The translations under genes were made by a program, and so were the position numbers. Positions 14,757-22,800 of a stretch of 64,000 nt of DNA are shown one piece after another. Source of the DNA: JAKALD01 sp963817785 (lineage in GTDB: Bacteria > Pseudomonadota > Gammaproteobacteria > Burkholderiales > SG8-39); assembly GCA_963817785.1 (NCBI GenBank), contig CAWFPL010000008.1, forward strand, positions 186,001 to 250,000, read 5' to 3'. Position 1 is the first letter of the stretch. The number at the start of each line of letters is the position of its first letter. The notes beneath the pieces are model-generated. The model was given only the letters and a program-made list of their open reading frames with translations. It had not been told where the DNA came from and did no database searches.

Positions 14757-16310
14757 TCAGTGGTAGTACTCGGGGCCGCGCACGTTCTCGTGCAGCGGCA
14801 GGGTCTTCTGGGCGGGGGCCTCGGCGCTGGCGCTCTGTCGATCCAGGCCGGCGGCCAGGATCGAGGCGACGCTGCGGTAGGTGGGCGAGCCGATCGCCAG
14901 TGCTCGCGCGCAGGCGGCTTCCAGCCGTTCGGGGCCGAGCTGGCGCACCAGGCGCTTGAGGCCCAGGCACGCACGGTAGCCCTGCTCAGGATGCGGGCGG
15001 TGCTCCAGCTGCCAGCGCACGAGCGCCGCGCACTGCGCGCCGATGCGCTCGCCCCAGGCAATGAGCTTGGCCGGGGTCCACTCCAGGTGCGCGCGGTGCG
15101 AGGCCGGCATGTGCTCGGGCAGCGTCGTGTGCCTGCCCTGCAGGCGGCTATAGACGTGGCAGGCCACGCGGCTCTGGCCGAGGAACGCCTCGACCGTGGT
15201 GTCGGTCACGCGCACCTCGAGCTGGGCGTGCACCAGCCGATGCGGCACGCTGTAGAAGTGCCGATCGACCTCGAAGTGGTAGTCGATGTTCACGCGTGCG
15301 CGCACGAAGCGCGCGATCACCATGCGCGTGGCCGGCAGCGGCTTGAGCGCCGCACGATCCAGCGCCTCGAAGGCGCTTCGCCGAGTCCCGGGCAGCTTCT
15401 TGAAGGGCCGCGCGTTCAACTGCACGAGCAGCTCGGCGATCGCCGCGTTCGCCTCGGCCAGGCTGAACAGGCGCCGGTGGCGCAGGCGCGCGAGGATCCA
15501 GCGCTCGACCACTTGCACGCCCACCTCGACCTTGGGCTTGTCGCGGGGATGCGCGGGCCGCGCCGGAAGCACGACCGTCGCGTAGTGGGCGCAGAACTCC
15601 TCGACCAGCCGGCTCGAGGTCGGCTCGTAGCGGTCGGGGTGCGCAATGAGCGCGCGCGTCTGGTCGGGCACGATCAGCCGCGTCACGCCGCCGATGAACT
15701 CCAGCGCCGCAATCAGTGCCCCGATCCAGTCGGCCGCCGTCTGCGTGGCGGTGGCACACGCGTAGGTGAAGTTCGACGCCCCCAGCACCGCGACGAACAC
15801 CTGCGCGGGCCGGATCTCGCCGGTGTCGGCGTCGATGATCGGAAGCGTCTGGCCAGCGTAGTCGACGAACAACCGCTCGCCGGCGGGGTGGGTCTGGCGC
15901 ATCGAGCGCTTCAGGCGCGCCGCCCAGGCGCGATACTTCACGCAGAAGCTCGTGTACTTGTAGGCCGATTCGCCCGCCTGGGCGTGCGCGCGCTGGTACT
16001 CCTCCCAGAGCAGCTGCAGCGTCACCCCGGGGCGCTTGAGCTCCTGGTGGATGAGGGCGTAGTCGGGCTCGAGCTGGTGGCTGGAGCGCGCGACCGGCGC
16101 TCGGTAGAGCCGGTGCTCGAGCTCCTCGTCCGAGAGCGTCTGGGCCAGCGCCCAGTCCACGCCAGCGGCGCGCGCGAGCAGCACGATCTTGCCCACCGTG
16201 GCCTTGGCCATCGGGATGGCGCGGGCCACTTGGGCGTAGCTCAGGCCTGCTTCGAGGTGCAGGCGAAGGGTCTGTCGAATCTGGCGCATCGTGATCCTGG
16301 GTGTGGGCAT
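14757..16310 (-). CDS. istA: IS21-family transposase IstA
   Basis: 517 aa. The N-terminal HTH ('LRLHLEAGLSYAQVARAI') is followed by an rve/DDE integrase core: first Asp in 'ERLFVDYAGQTLPIID', second Asp in 'RLIVPDQTRA', and Glu in the 'KPKVEVGVQVVERWIL' segment. A C-terminal beta domain is typical of the family. Length is normal. It catalyses cut-and-paste and copy-out transposition with IstB. The long open frame on the opposite strand (14400-16388) is an antisense shadow of this gene. Confidence 0.95.
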   Translation of the reverse strand: MPTPRITMRQIRQTLRLHLEAGLSYAQVARAIPMAKATVGKIVLLARAAGVDWALAQTLSDEELEHRLYRAPVARSSHQLEPDYALIHQELKRPGVTLQLLWEEYQRAHAQAGESAYKYTSFCVKYRAWAARLKRSMRQTHPAGERLFVDYAGQTLPIIDADTGEIRPAQVFVAVLGASNFTYACATATQTAADWIGALIAALEFIGGVTRLIVPDQTRALIAHPDRYEPTSSRLVEEFCAHYATVVLPARPAHPRDKPKVEVGVQVVERWILARLRHRRLFSLAEANAAIAELLVQLNARPFKKLPGTRRSAFEALDRAALKPLPATRMVIARFVRARVNIDYHFEVDRHFYSVPHRLVHAQLEVRVTDTTVEAFLGQSRVACHVYSRLQGRHTTLPEHMPASHRAHLEWTPAKLIAWGERIGAQCAALVRWQLEHRPHPEQGYRACLGLKRLVRQLGPERLEAACARALAIGSPTYRSVASILAAGLDRQSASAEAPAQKTLPLHENVRGPEYYH

Positions 16311-16487
16311 GACCGTCCGAAAAAATCGGCCAGCATGCCTGACAGTCAGGTCACTCGCGCGCCCCGCGATCGTCCACGATCAGCTTGAAACGCCGTCCAC
16401 GATCAGTCTGAAACGGCGTCTACGATCAGCCTGAATTGCCGTCTACGATCCTCTGAAATGACCGTCTACGATGGGCTGAAATACGCA

Positions 16488-17251
16488 CCGAGGCGCTCCA
16501 TCGGCGGTTTCTCGCATGGGCCGCGGGGATTGGGTTCGCCCCCGTCAGGCCGGAAACGCTTTCGCGGGTGGACTTCTGTTTCGATTACCACCTCCCCGTG
16601 GTGGACTTCGACGAGGACGCATTCGTGAGCCTCGCGACGAAAGATAGTCAACATCGTGCAAACGGCGCGGTTCAGACCTTCACTTTCGGCCGGGACGAGG
16701 TGGTGCTGCGCGTCTATGACAAGGTGGCCGAGATCTTTGAGCAAAGCGAGAAGGTCTGGCTCTTCGACCTGTGGGGTGAGGACCGCGACGTCTGGCGCAT
16801 CGAATGGCAGGTTCGCAAGAACGCTCTGCGCCGCTTCGGCATTCGCACCTATGCCGAGCTGAACGCCCAGGCGGGGGAGCTGCTGCGCTACCTTGCGACC
16901 GAGCATGACACGCTGCGCAAGAGGACACGGGACCGCAACCGCTCGCGCTGGCTGCTGCATCCGCTGTGGCGCGATCTTCACGCGCAAATCGAGCGATTCA
17001 ATGCCGAAGGGATCGTTCGGGTCATCGATCCGATGCGCCAAATCGAGGAGCGCATCGCCCGCATCGGCCTCGCCTTGAACGGATACCTCAAGCAGCTTGC
17101 GGCGCTGCGCTGCGTGCAGCGAAGGCAGGACAGCATGCCCCATGACAAGGTCCTCACCGAGCTGCAACGGTTGCTGTGCAGGGTGCATGACGAGTTCACC
17201 TGGCGGCTCGATGTGACAAAGCGCATCAAGTTCGTACGGCTTGGCCAATGA
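16488..17251 (+). pseudogene. 3' part of Rep-like gene, copy B
   Basis: Continuation of the rep gene after the insertion, starting with the duplicated CCGAGG. It retains the motif-bearing part: 'SRVDFCFDYHLP' near 16558, 'VVLRVYDKVAEIFEQ' and 'WRIEWQVRKNALRRFGI'. It is open to the TGA at 17249-17251, and an internal ATG (16568) could in principle start a shortened product, but without its N-terminal ~130 residues. The stop overlaps the start of the next small gene as in copy A. Confidence 0.85.
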
Positions 17252-17436
17252 TTGATCTCGATACGCTCCTCGGTCTCATCAAACCGCGGATGAAGCGCAT
17301 TCTGGAATTCGGCGAGCTGGCGCTTGCGCCCGGCCAGTTCGCAGCGTTTCGTAAGCTTGTCCTGGACGAGTTCGGGCGCAGCGGCTTGGAGTCGGAGCTG
17401 GAACGGGTGTTTCGCGAAGAGCACAAGGATAGGTAG
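17248..17436 (+). CDS. Small conserved protein of the element (62 aa), copy B
   Basis: Begins at the ATGA overlap with the rep 3' fragment. It is near-identical to the copy A protein over 62 residues, then ends at TAG after 'EEHKDR'. Unknown function. Expression may be reduced because the upstream rep gene that it is coupled to is interrupted. Confidence 0.55.
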   Translation: MIDLDTLLGLIKPRMKRILEFGELALAPGQFAAFRKLVLDEFGRSGLESELERVFREEHKDR

Positions 17437-17480
17437 GGCACGGGCAGGCCCACACCGCAAAGAAAGGAGGTTGACCATGC

Positions 17481-17684
17481 GTGCCCATTACGGATTCCGA
17501 TAGACTTGCCATTGAGTATCGGGAAGGTTTCGATGAATCGAAGGCTTCGGCGGCGGAACTGGTCTTGATTAACTCCGTGCTGCCGGAACTCCTCGCCGAG
17601 CTGCGGATTGGCGGGGAAACACTGGAAAGGAAAGGACATGGCCGTCGCGCTGTACGCTCGGGTATCGACGACAAAGCAGGCTGA
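17481..17684 (+). CDS. Small conserved protein of the element (67 aa), copy B
   Basis: GTG start after AAAGGAGG, overlapping the recombinase start by 47 nt in a different frame, as in copy A. It differs from copy A at a handful of positions ('KASAAELVLINSVLPEL'). Frame conservation between diverged copies supports coding. Function unknown; a small regulator or accessory protein for the recombinase is possible. Confidence 0.55.
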   Translation: MPITDSDRLAIEYREGFDESKASAAELVLINSVLPELLAELRIGGETLERKGHGRRAVRSGIDDKAG

Positions 17685-19272
17685 AAAGGATCTCTCGATC
17701 CCCGACCAGCTCCGCCAGATGCGGGACTGGTGCAAGGGCCAGGGCCTTGCGGTCGCCGTGGAATACGTGGAGCTTGGGGCTTCGGCCACCGACGACCGGC
17801 GGCCGGTGTTCCAGCAGATGATTGCGGAGGCGACGCTAGAGCCGTCTCCCTACGAGGCGATCATCGTTCATAGCCGCTCGCGGTTCTTCCGGGATCTGTT
17901 TCAATTCCTCAGCTACGAACGCACGCTCAAGCGCGCTGGGGTAAAGGTCATCTCGATCACGCAGCAAACGAGCGACGACCCGGCGGGTGAGATGGCCCGC
18001 ACGATCTTTAGCCTGTTCGATGAGTACCAGAGCAAGGAGAACGGCAAGCACACGCTGCGGGCGATGAAGGAGAACGCCCGGCAAGGCTATTTCAACGGCT
18101 CTCGGCCGCCCTTTGGTTACAAGGCGGTCGAGACCGAAGCCACGGGCAGGAAGGGCAAGAAGAAGCGCTTGGAGATCGATCCCGCCGAGGCGGGAATCGT
18201 GCGCAAGGTGTTCGATCTGTACCTGGACGGCCACAAGGGCGCGCCGCTCGGGGAGAAGGGCATCGCGGCGATTCTCAATGACCAGGGCGTGAGCCTGCGG
18301 GCTCAGAAGTGGACGCGCGGCAAGGTGCATAACCTGCTTGCCAATAGCGCCTACTGCGGCGAGTACGTCTTCAACCGCACGAGCAACAAGACGGGCGAGG
18401 TGAAGGCCGAAACGGAATGGGTCCGGGTGGCCGTCGAGCCGATCATCGACGCAGACACCTACAGGCGGGCGCAGGCGCTGCGTGCGGCGCGCGCCCCGGC
18501 CGAGGTGCCGCCTCGGGTGGTGAACTCGCCCACGCTGCTAACGGGCCTTCTCAAGTGCGGGCATTGCGGGGCCGGGATGACGCTTGCCACGGGCAAAGGC
18601 GGGCGGTATCGCTACTACAAGTGCCAGACGCGCATTGCGAAGGGCAACACGCGCTGCCCGAGCGGCAACATCCCGATGGAGAAGCTCGACGAGCTGGTGC
18701 TCAAGGCCCTGGCCGAAAAGGTGTTCACGCCGCAGCGGCTGAAGTCCATGATCGCCGGGGCGCGCGAGCGCATGCGCCGTGCGCACACGGACCAGGATGC
18801 GCGGGTCAAGGTGCTGAGCAAGGAGCTGAACGAGCTGAAGGCGCGTAGCGACCGGCTCTTTGAGGCCGTGGAGTCGGGGCACCTTCCCCTGGATGCGACG
18901 CTTCAGGAACGCGCGCACAAGCTCCAGGCGAGGCGCCAGGCGCTGCTCCTTGACATCGCCGGGCTCAAGCGTCAGGCGGAAACCCCGTTAAGCGCGCTCA
19001 AAGCGAGCCAAGTGGAGACCTTCGGGCGCGCTCTCAAATCGAGGCTCGGCGCGAACCGTCCCTTTGCCAAGCAATACCTGCGGCTGCTGGTGTCCGAAAT
19101 CCGAGTCGCGGACCGGCAGCTTGAGATGCGCGGAAGCTATGCAGCGCTCGCGCACGCCGTGGCGGCGGGTCAACCGGGCACCCGCGAGGGCGTGCCCAGT
19201 TTTGCATCCAGTTGGCTCCACAACCATTGCAAATCTGGACATGGGCGGGTGGTGAGAATCGACTTGAGCTAA
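17638..19272 (+). CDS. Large serine recombinase, copy B
   Basis: 544 aa from ATG 17638. The catalytic 'YARVSTTKQAEK', recombinase domain, zinc ribbon ('LLKCGHCGAGM') and coiled coil are all as in copy A. Most differences cluster in the coiled coil ('RRAHTDQDARVKVLSKEL'). The shared sequence ends at codons for 'SFASSWL' (near 19219). Beyond that point this copy reads through flanking DNA for 15 more residues to TGA-distal TAA-type stop at 19270-19272, whereas copy A ends after Pro-Asp. It should be catalytically competent. Confidence 0.92.
   Translation: MAVALYARVSTTKQAEKDLSIPDQLRQMRDWCKGQGLAVAVEYVELGASATDDRRPVFQQMIAEATLEPSPYEAIIVHSRSRFFRDLFQFLSYERTLKRAGVKVISITQQTSDDPAGEMARTIFSLFDEYQSKENGKHTLRAMKENARQGYFNGSRPPFGYKAVETEATGRKGKKKRLEIDPAEAGIVRKVFDLYLDGHKGAPLGEKGIAAILNDQGVSLRAQKWTRGKVHNLLANSAYCGEYVFNRTSNKTGEVKAETEWVRVAVEPIIDADTYRRAQALRAARAPAEVPPRVVNSPTLLTGLLKCGHCGAGMTLATGKGGRYRYYKCQTRIAKGNTRCPSGNIPMEKLDELVLKALAEKVFTPQRLKSMIAGARERMRRAHTDQDARVKVLSKELNELKARSDRLFEAVESGHLPLDATLQERAHKLQARRQALLLDIAGLKRQAETPLSALKASQVETFGRALKSRLGANRPFAKQYLRLLVSEIRVADRQLEMRGSYAALAHAVAAGQPGTREGVPSFASSWLHNHCKSGHGRVVRIDLS
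19208..19225 (-). other. Outer junction of right arm (putative att half-site)
   Basis: The reverse complement reads GGTTGTGGAGCCAACTGG. The GGAGCCAACTGG part is shared with the left arm junction (1545-1556), while the GGTTGT flank is not tRNA-like and instead resembles the internal site at 8266. So the two arms join different flanking DNA at the same base position. Confidence 0.5.
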
Positions 19273-19493
19273 TAGTTCGCATCACTGGCGCACGATCCTT
19301 TTACGTGCGCCGGCGTGAATGTGCGGGGTCGTTGTCAATCTGCGATATCCGCTTCTAGGCGAAGCGCATATATCCGTGCTTCGAGGTCGCGGTCCTTGGC
19401 TCGTACCGTGGCAAGTCTATTCAGGAGGGCATGCTCAGCCACTATTTCGATGACGGTTGTTCGCGGCTCGTCGCCAAGGTGCCAGTTAAATGA

Positions 19494-20160
19494 CCCCCGG
19501 CAAAGCCGGGGGCTTATCAATTGAGCGCCTCAAAGGCGCTGGTAAACCATGAGCCGCCCAAGGCGGCTACACGCCTAGTTTCATTTGGTCGTAGCGTTCG
19601 TCCTCGTCCTCCTGGTTGCGGATGTACGCCCTGACCATCGCTTCATCAAGTCCGACCGTTGATACGAAATATCCGCGGGCCCAAAACACCTCACCCGTGA
19701 AATTCCGCGCCCGCCCGCCGAAGTGCCTCGCTATCGCTATCGCACTCTTGCCCTTGATGTAACCCACCACGTTCGACACCGCATACTTCGGCGGAATACT
19801 CAGGCACATGTGCACGTGGTCCCCCATCAGGTGCCCTTCCAGAACTTGCGACTCCTTCTGCTTCGCCAACTCGCGCAATATCTCCCCGAGATGCCGTCGC
19901 AGTGCCTCGAATATCTTCTTCTTCCGCGTCTTCGGAATGAACACCACGTGATACTTACAGTCCCATCGCGTGTGGCTCAGACTCTGGTACTCTTTCATCG
20001 TGAATCTCCATCTCTTGGTCGAGACGACAGATTCACAATGACCGTCGTATAGGTCAAACCTTGGTGAGTCCCCCGGCAAAGCCGGGGGCTTACCTCACTG
20101 AGTTAAAGGCCGCAGCGGCCAGCGCATTTCAGGACTTCAGTCCTTCGGAAAGACGCACAT
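19494..20160. mobile_element. IS200/IS605-family element
   Basis: Carries a TnpA transposase and two identical hairpins, CCCCCGGC-aaa-GCCGGGGG (19494-19512 and 20070-20088). They are in the same relative orientation at the two ends, as subterminal hairpins of this family are, and there are no terminal inverted repeats. Additional small hairpins flank them (GCGCCtcaaaGGCGC near 19525, GGCCGCagCGGCC near 20111). No TnpB is present. Exact ends were not determined. The 221 bp between the right arm and this element contain no recognisable gene. Confidence 0.8.
19567..19998 (-). CDS. tnpA: IS200/IS605-family transposase TnpA
   Basis: 143 aa from ATG 19998 ('MKEYQSLSHTRWDCKYHVVF'). It is a Y1 HUH single-strand transposase: the HUH motif is 'GDHVHMCL' and the catalytic Tyr is in 'VRAYIRNQEDED'. 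It acts on single-stranded DNA, recognising the subterminal hairpins. Full family length, no frameshift; probably functional. An upstream extension to 20079 lacks family similarity. Confidence 0.93.
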   Translation of the reverse strand: MKEYQSLSHTRWDCKYHVVFIPKTRKKKIFEALRRHLGEILRELAKQKESQVLEGHLMGDHVHMCLSIPPKYAVSNVVGYIKGKSAIAIARHFGGRARNFTGEVFWARGYFVSTVGLDEAMVRAYIRNQEDEDERYDQMKLGV

Positions 20161-20185
20161 GAGGTTGAAAGCATAAGAAGGATGC

Positions 20186-20995
20186 TCAATCATTTGCCCG
20201 GAAGCTACTCTTCGTCCCTCGCGCTGTCTTGCGCTCAAAGAACGTGGCCAACGCCTGCTTGTGGTCTTCCGTGGTGGAGACTAGGGCACGCAGCGCCGCG
20301 TTGATCGCGATGCCCGCCTTCACATCGCGCCCCTCGGCCTGGTTCACCGCCATTTTGCCCAACATGAGCGCGGGCAGACTGCGGCCGGCAATACTGCGCG
20401 CCATGCTTCCCACGACAAGTTCGAGATTATCGTGCGGCACGACAAGGTCCACTAGGCCAATGCGTTCCGCCTCGTGCGCATCGATCGTCTCGCCAGTGAA
20501 AATCATCTTGAGAGTGCGGCTCTTGCCGATGATGCGCGGCAGCAAATATGTTGCTCCTGATCCCGGATAGACAGCGAGGTCCACTTCCGTGAGCGCAAAA
20601 GTAGACCGGTCGGAAGCTATGCGTATGTCGCACGCAGCTGCAAGCTCGCATCCTCCTGCCAGCGCAAAGCCGTTGATCATGGCGATGACTGGCTTCTCGA
20701 AGTCCTCCATGGGGCCATAAAGGAAGCGGCCGCTTTCCCGCAGCTCCCAATCCTCGATAGCGGTTGTTTGCAGGCGTTGAAATTCCTTGAGATCCCGGCC
20801 TGTGCAGAAGCTACGTCCGCGACCCGTGATCACGACGACCTTGATCTCACGATCGCGACGCGCCGCCTCGAAGGCACTGATCAGTTCGGCGGTGAGCTCT
20901 ACGTTAATTGCATTCAGCACGTACGGGCGATTCAGCGTGAGGGTGCACACGCCAGCTTCCACGTGATACAGAAGATGTTTGTACTCGATAGTCAT
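20186..20995 (-). CDS. Enoyl-CoA hydratase/isomerase family protein
   Basis: 269 aa crotonase fold. 'MINGFALAGGCELAAACD' contains the oxyanion-hole Gly region, and 'FALTEVDLAVYPGSGATYLL' carries the catalytic-region Glu (the partner position is Tyr/Pro rather than a second clear Glu). 'GRGRSFCTGRDLKEFQ' provides the first oxyanion strand. It should hydrate or isomerise an enoyl-CoA. It lies at the end of a leftward group (GntR, CaiB remnant, biotin carrier) opposite the carboxylase operon, so it probably handles the same CoA intermediates. Immediately downstream is the IS200/IS605 element. Confidence 0.88.
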   Translation of the reverse strand: MTIEYKHLLYHVEAGVCTLTLNRPYVLNAINVELTAELISAFEAARRDREIKVVVITGRGRSFCTGRDLKEFQRLQTTAIEDWELRESGRFLYGPMEDFEKPVIAMINGFALAGGCELAAACDIRIASDRSTFALTEVDLAVYPGSGATYLLPRIIGKSRTLKMIFTGETIDAHEAERIGLVDLVVPHDNLELVVGSMARSIAGRSLPALMLGKMAVNQAEGRDVKAGIAINAALRALVSTTEDHKQALATFFERKTARGTKSSFRAND

Positions 20996-21356
20996 CGAAG
21001 CTCCTCGTTCATGGATCGCATAGAGCGCTGCGCAAGTGGCTTCAGGGCGTTACGCGGCGCGTCACCCAAGGGTGGTAGTGAGCCGTCCTTGAATTCGGCT
21101 GACAATGCGGCAAAGAGAAAAGCGAATCGCGTGAATTGACCACGGCCTAGAAACTGAGGACTTCTGTCGCAAGCAGCTTGGAGACGGATTTCCCAGTTCC
21201 CTGAACAAAGCTCCGCACCGCATATTCCATTGATGCGCTCGCAGACGGCGAGATGCTCCGGCGGTCTGGCGCTTCCCCGCCGCGTCGCGGCCACCGAGCA
21301 CATCGGCGCATTTGCGCCTCGGCGTAATGTCTTCGGCTTCGCGTTTCTAGCGCATT
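20996..21356. other. No recognisable gene
   Basis: The 361 bp between the enoyl-CoA hydratase and biotin carrier genes contain a leftward open frame of up to 122 codons with unusual composition (many Cys, Arg, Pro) and no family similarity that I recognise. It is most likely decayed sequence from a lost carboxylase-cluster gene. Confidence 0.4.
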
Positions 21357-21578
21357 TCACACCTCGAGGATCGCGACGATCTGGCCCTCGGAAACGGAAT
21401 CGCCTTCTTTGACCAAGAGCTCCTTCAGCGTTCCATTCGCCTCGGCTATGACGGGTATCTCCATCTTCATTGACTCCAGGATCATGATCGTGTCGTCCTC
21501 GGCGACGGACTGCCCCGGGTGCTTGAGGACTTTCCAGAGCGAGCCCGTGATCTCGGAGCGGATTTCCTTTATTGCCAT
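21357..21578 (-). CDS. Biotin carboxyl carrier protein (single-domain, biotin/lipoyl attachment)
   Basis: 73 aa from ATG 21578 ('MAIKEIRSEITGSLWKVL'). The biotinylation motif 'ILESMKMEIPV' sits near residue 42, with the downstream 'GTLKELLVKEGDSVSEGQ' repeat typical of biotinyl domains. It carries carboxybiotin between a biotin carboxylase and a carboxyltransferase. It pairs logically with the two carboxyltransferase beta subunits on the opposite strand (24042-27606), while the biotin carboxylase of the same cluster is a remnant (25703). The preceding GAGAGAATTCC is a fair ribosome site. Confidence 0.88.
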   Translation of the reverse strand: MAIKEIRSEITGSLWKVLKHPGQSVAEDDTIMILESMKMEIPVIAEANGTLKELLVKEGDSVSEGQIVAILEV

Positions 21579-21600
21579 GGAATTCTCTCTTGGATGGTGA

Positions 21601-21900
21601 TCAGACAATTCCGCGCGTTCGCAACGCCTCGATGTCCGCCTTGGCGAGTAGCCTGAAGAAGCAATCGCGGCCTTTCACGGCATTCAGATCCAGGGCGAAC
21701 GTGTTCGTCCCGCGATTGGGAGGTTTTCGGATCGCAGGCCGCACGTGGTCCCCGAGCCTCGGATCCTTGATCTCGATCACATGCGCGCCTGGGTCTGCGA
21801 GGTCCTGTGCGCAGGGCGGCCCAGCAGTCGCGACAGGTCGAGCACGTGTACGCCGCAGCGCGGCGGCGAGCGCTTCGCCTCGGATAGGTGCCCCATCTTC
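21601..21900 (-). pseudogene. CaiB/BaiF CoA-transferase remnant (collapsed gene)
   Basis: Read leftward, one frame gives the N-terminal motif 'GVHVLDLSRLLG'. A shifted frame continues with 'DLADPGAHVIEIKDPRLGD' and 'FALDLNAVKGRDCFFRLL', which match the start of class III CoA-transferases. It then jumps directly to 'ADIEALRTRGIV' and a stop, which matches the usual C-terminal end of the same family. The ~300 residues between are missing, so this gene has a frameshift and a large internal deletion. It lay between the GntR and biotin carrier genes. Confidence 0.7.
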
Positions 21901-21908
21901 ACGCAGCT

Positions 21909-22640
21909 CTAGATGATGAATGTCTGGAACCGCTTGAGCGTGCGAACTGCGCTGCGGATGTTCTCGCGCCGCAGCCGCTCGGCCTTTTCCGCATCACCGG
22001 CGCGCATAGCCATGACGAACGCCCGGTGCTCCGCAAGGCCCTGGGCCGCTCGGCCTGGAAGGATCTGGACGCGCCGCATAATCACGCGCGTTTTCTCAAG
22101 GATGCTGTCGAGCATCCCTGCGAGCACGGGATTATCGGCGGTATCGATGATCTGCAGCCGCAGTCGGACATAGGTCTGAAAATACCCCTCGATGTCACCC
22201 TTCTCCAGAAGCTTTTCCATAGGACCGCCCTCCCGAAGTTTGTCGACCCATTCCTGCCATATCTCCGGGGGGGCCTTTTGGGTAGCAAGCCGCACGCACA
22301 TGCCCTCAAGCGCCTCGCGCGCGTCGTAGATCTCGAACACCTGCGCGAGGTCGAGGCGGACAACCTCCGCGCCATGGTTTGGGATGCGCCGAATGAGCCC
22401 GCGAAACTCGAGTTCCTTGAGCACCTCTCGCATGCGTGTCCTCGAGACCCCGTATTCCTTGGCGAGTGCCGCCTCCCGGAGCTTCGCACCAGGGGGGATC
22501 GAGTGGCTTGAGATGCGATCACGTAGGGCTTGCACCGTGTCCGCTTCCGGACCGTTGAGCTTTTGCGGTCGCGATTTCTTCGTCGTTGCGGTTCGCATGG
22601 CGGAACCGACACGGCGGCCTTGCTGCGCTGCGATTGCCAT
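21909..22640 (-). CDS. GntR-family (FadR subfamily) transcriptional regulator
   Basis: 243 aa from ATG 22640, with GGAGG 5-6 nt upstream. Winged HTH at about 30-95 ('PPGAKLREAALAKEYGVSRT', 'LKELEFRGLIRRIPNHG'). FCD ligand domain at about 100-230 ('YDAREALEGMCVRLA', 'EHRAFVMAMRAGDAEKAERL'). FadR-type regulators bind organic acid or acyl-CoA ligands. It is divergent from the CaiB/carboxylase operon with 160 bp between, so it probably controls that operon and itself. Confidence 0.92.
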   Translation of the reverse strand: MAIAAQQGRRVGSAMRTATTKKSRPQKLNGPEADTVQALRDRISSHSIPPGAKLREAALAKEYGVSRTRMREVLKELEFRGLIRRIPNHGAEVVRLDLAQVFEIYDAREALEGMCVRLATQKAPPEIWQEWVDKLREGGPMEKLLEKGDIEGYFQTYVRLRLQIIDTADNPVLAGMLDSILEKTRVIMRRVQILPGRAAQGLAEHRAFVMAMRAGDAEKAERLRRENIRSAVRTLKRFQTFII

Positions 22641-22701
22641 TGCCGCCTCCTTTGCGGAGTATTTTGTCTTGCGAGCGTGACGCAAAAGCGTCGTTACTAT
22701 A

Positions 22702-22720
22702 GTCGAACAAAATGTTGACA
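22702..22720. promoter_or_regulatory. Candidate GntR operator / promoter element
   Basis: In the divergent intergenic region the sequence GTCGAACA-AAA-TGTTGAC (22702-22719) is a near-perfect inverted repeat with one extra G. The overlapping TTGACA (22715-22720) could be a -35 element for the rightward operon. Assigned by symmetry and position only. Confidence 0.35.
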
Positions 22721-22800
22721 TATTTTCCGACAGAGGTGTAGCGTTCTCCGTGGGCTGCGTCGCCTCTGGTCTCGGCGCACCGTGGATGTGAGGAGGAGAA

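Larger units (their letters stand above)
13705..16487. mobile_element. Complete IS21-family insertion sequence (2783 bp)
   Basis: Flanked by a 6-bp direct repeat CCGAGG (13699-13704 and 16488-16493) that is single in the uninterrupted copy A rep gene. Ends are inverted repeats: TGCGGATTTCAGC at the left, TGCGTATTTCAGC read inward from the right. Both ends carry several sub-repeats built on a 'GATCGTGGACGATC' / 'TTTCAG' motif, as is typical of IS21-family transposase-binding ends. It contains istA and istB in the usual order, transcribed leftward. Confidence 0.95.
11167..19219. repeat. Right arm of large inverted repeat (copy B, interrupted by IS21-family element)
   Basis: Inverted counterpart of 1545-6806. 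Without the 2783-bp insertion at 13705-16487 and one copy of its target duplication, its length (about 5.26 kb) equals the left arm. Scattered substitutions distinguish the two copies, so this is not a simple assembly duplication. The rep gene is split by the insertion; the other genes are open. Confidence 0.85.

Noticed and set aside
14400..16388. Long rightward open frame (662 codons)
   Set aside because: Antisense to istA and istB, low-complexity His/Arg/Gln-rich product without domains; a GC-rich shadow of the transposase gene.
1545..19219. Possibility that the inverted arms are an assembly artefact
   Set aside because: The arms differ at many positions, in the length of one small gene, in the recombinase tail and by the IS21-family insertion; an artefact would be identical.
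19494..20160. Repeated GCCGGGGG hairpins as a CRISPR or rho-independent terminators
   Set aside because: Only two copies, at the ends of a TnpA gene and without U-tracts; they are the subterminal hairpins of an IS200/IS605 element.
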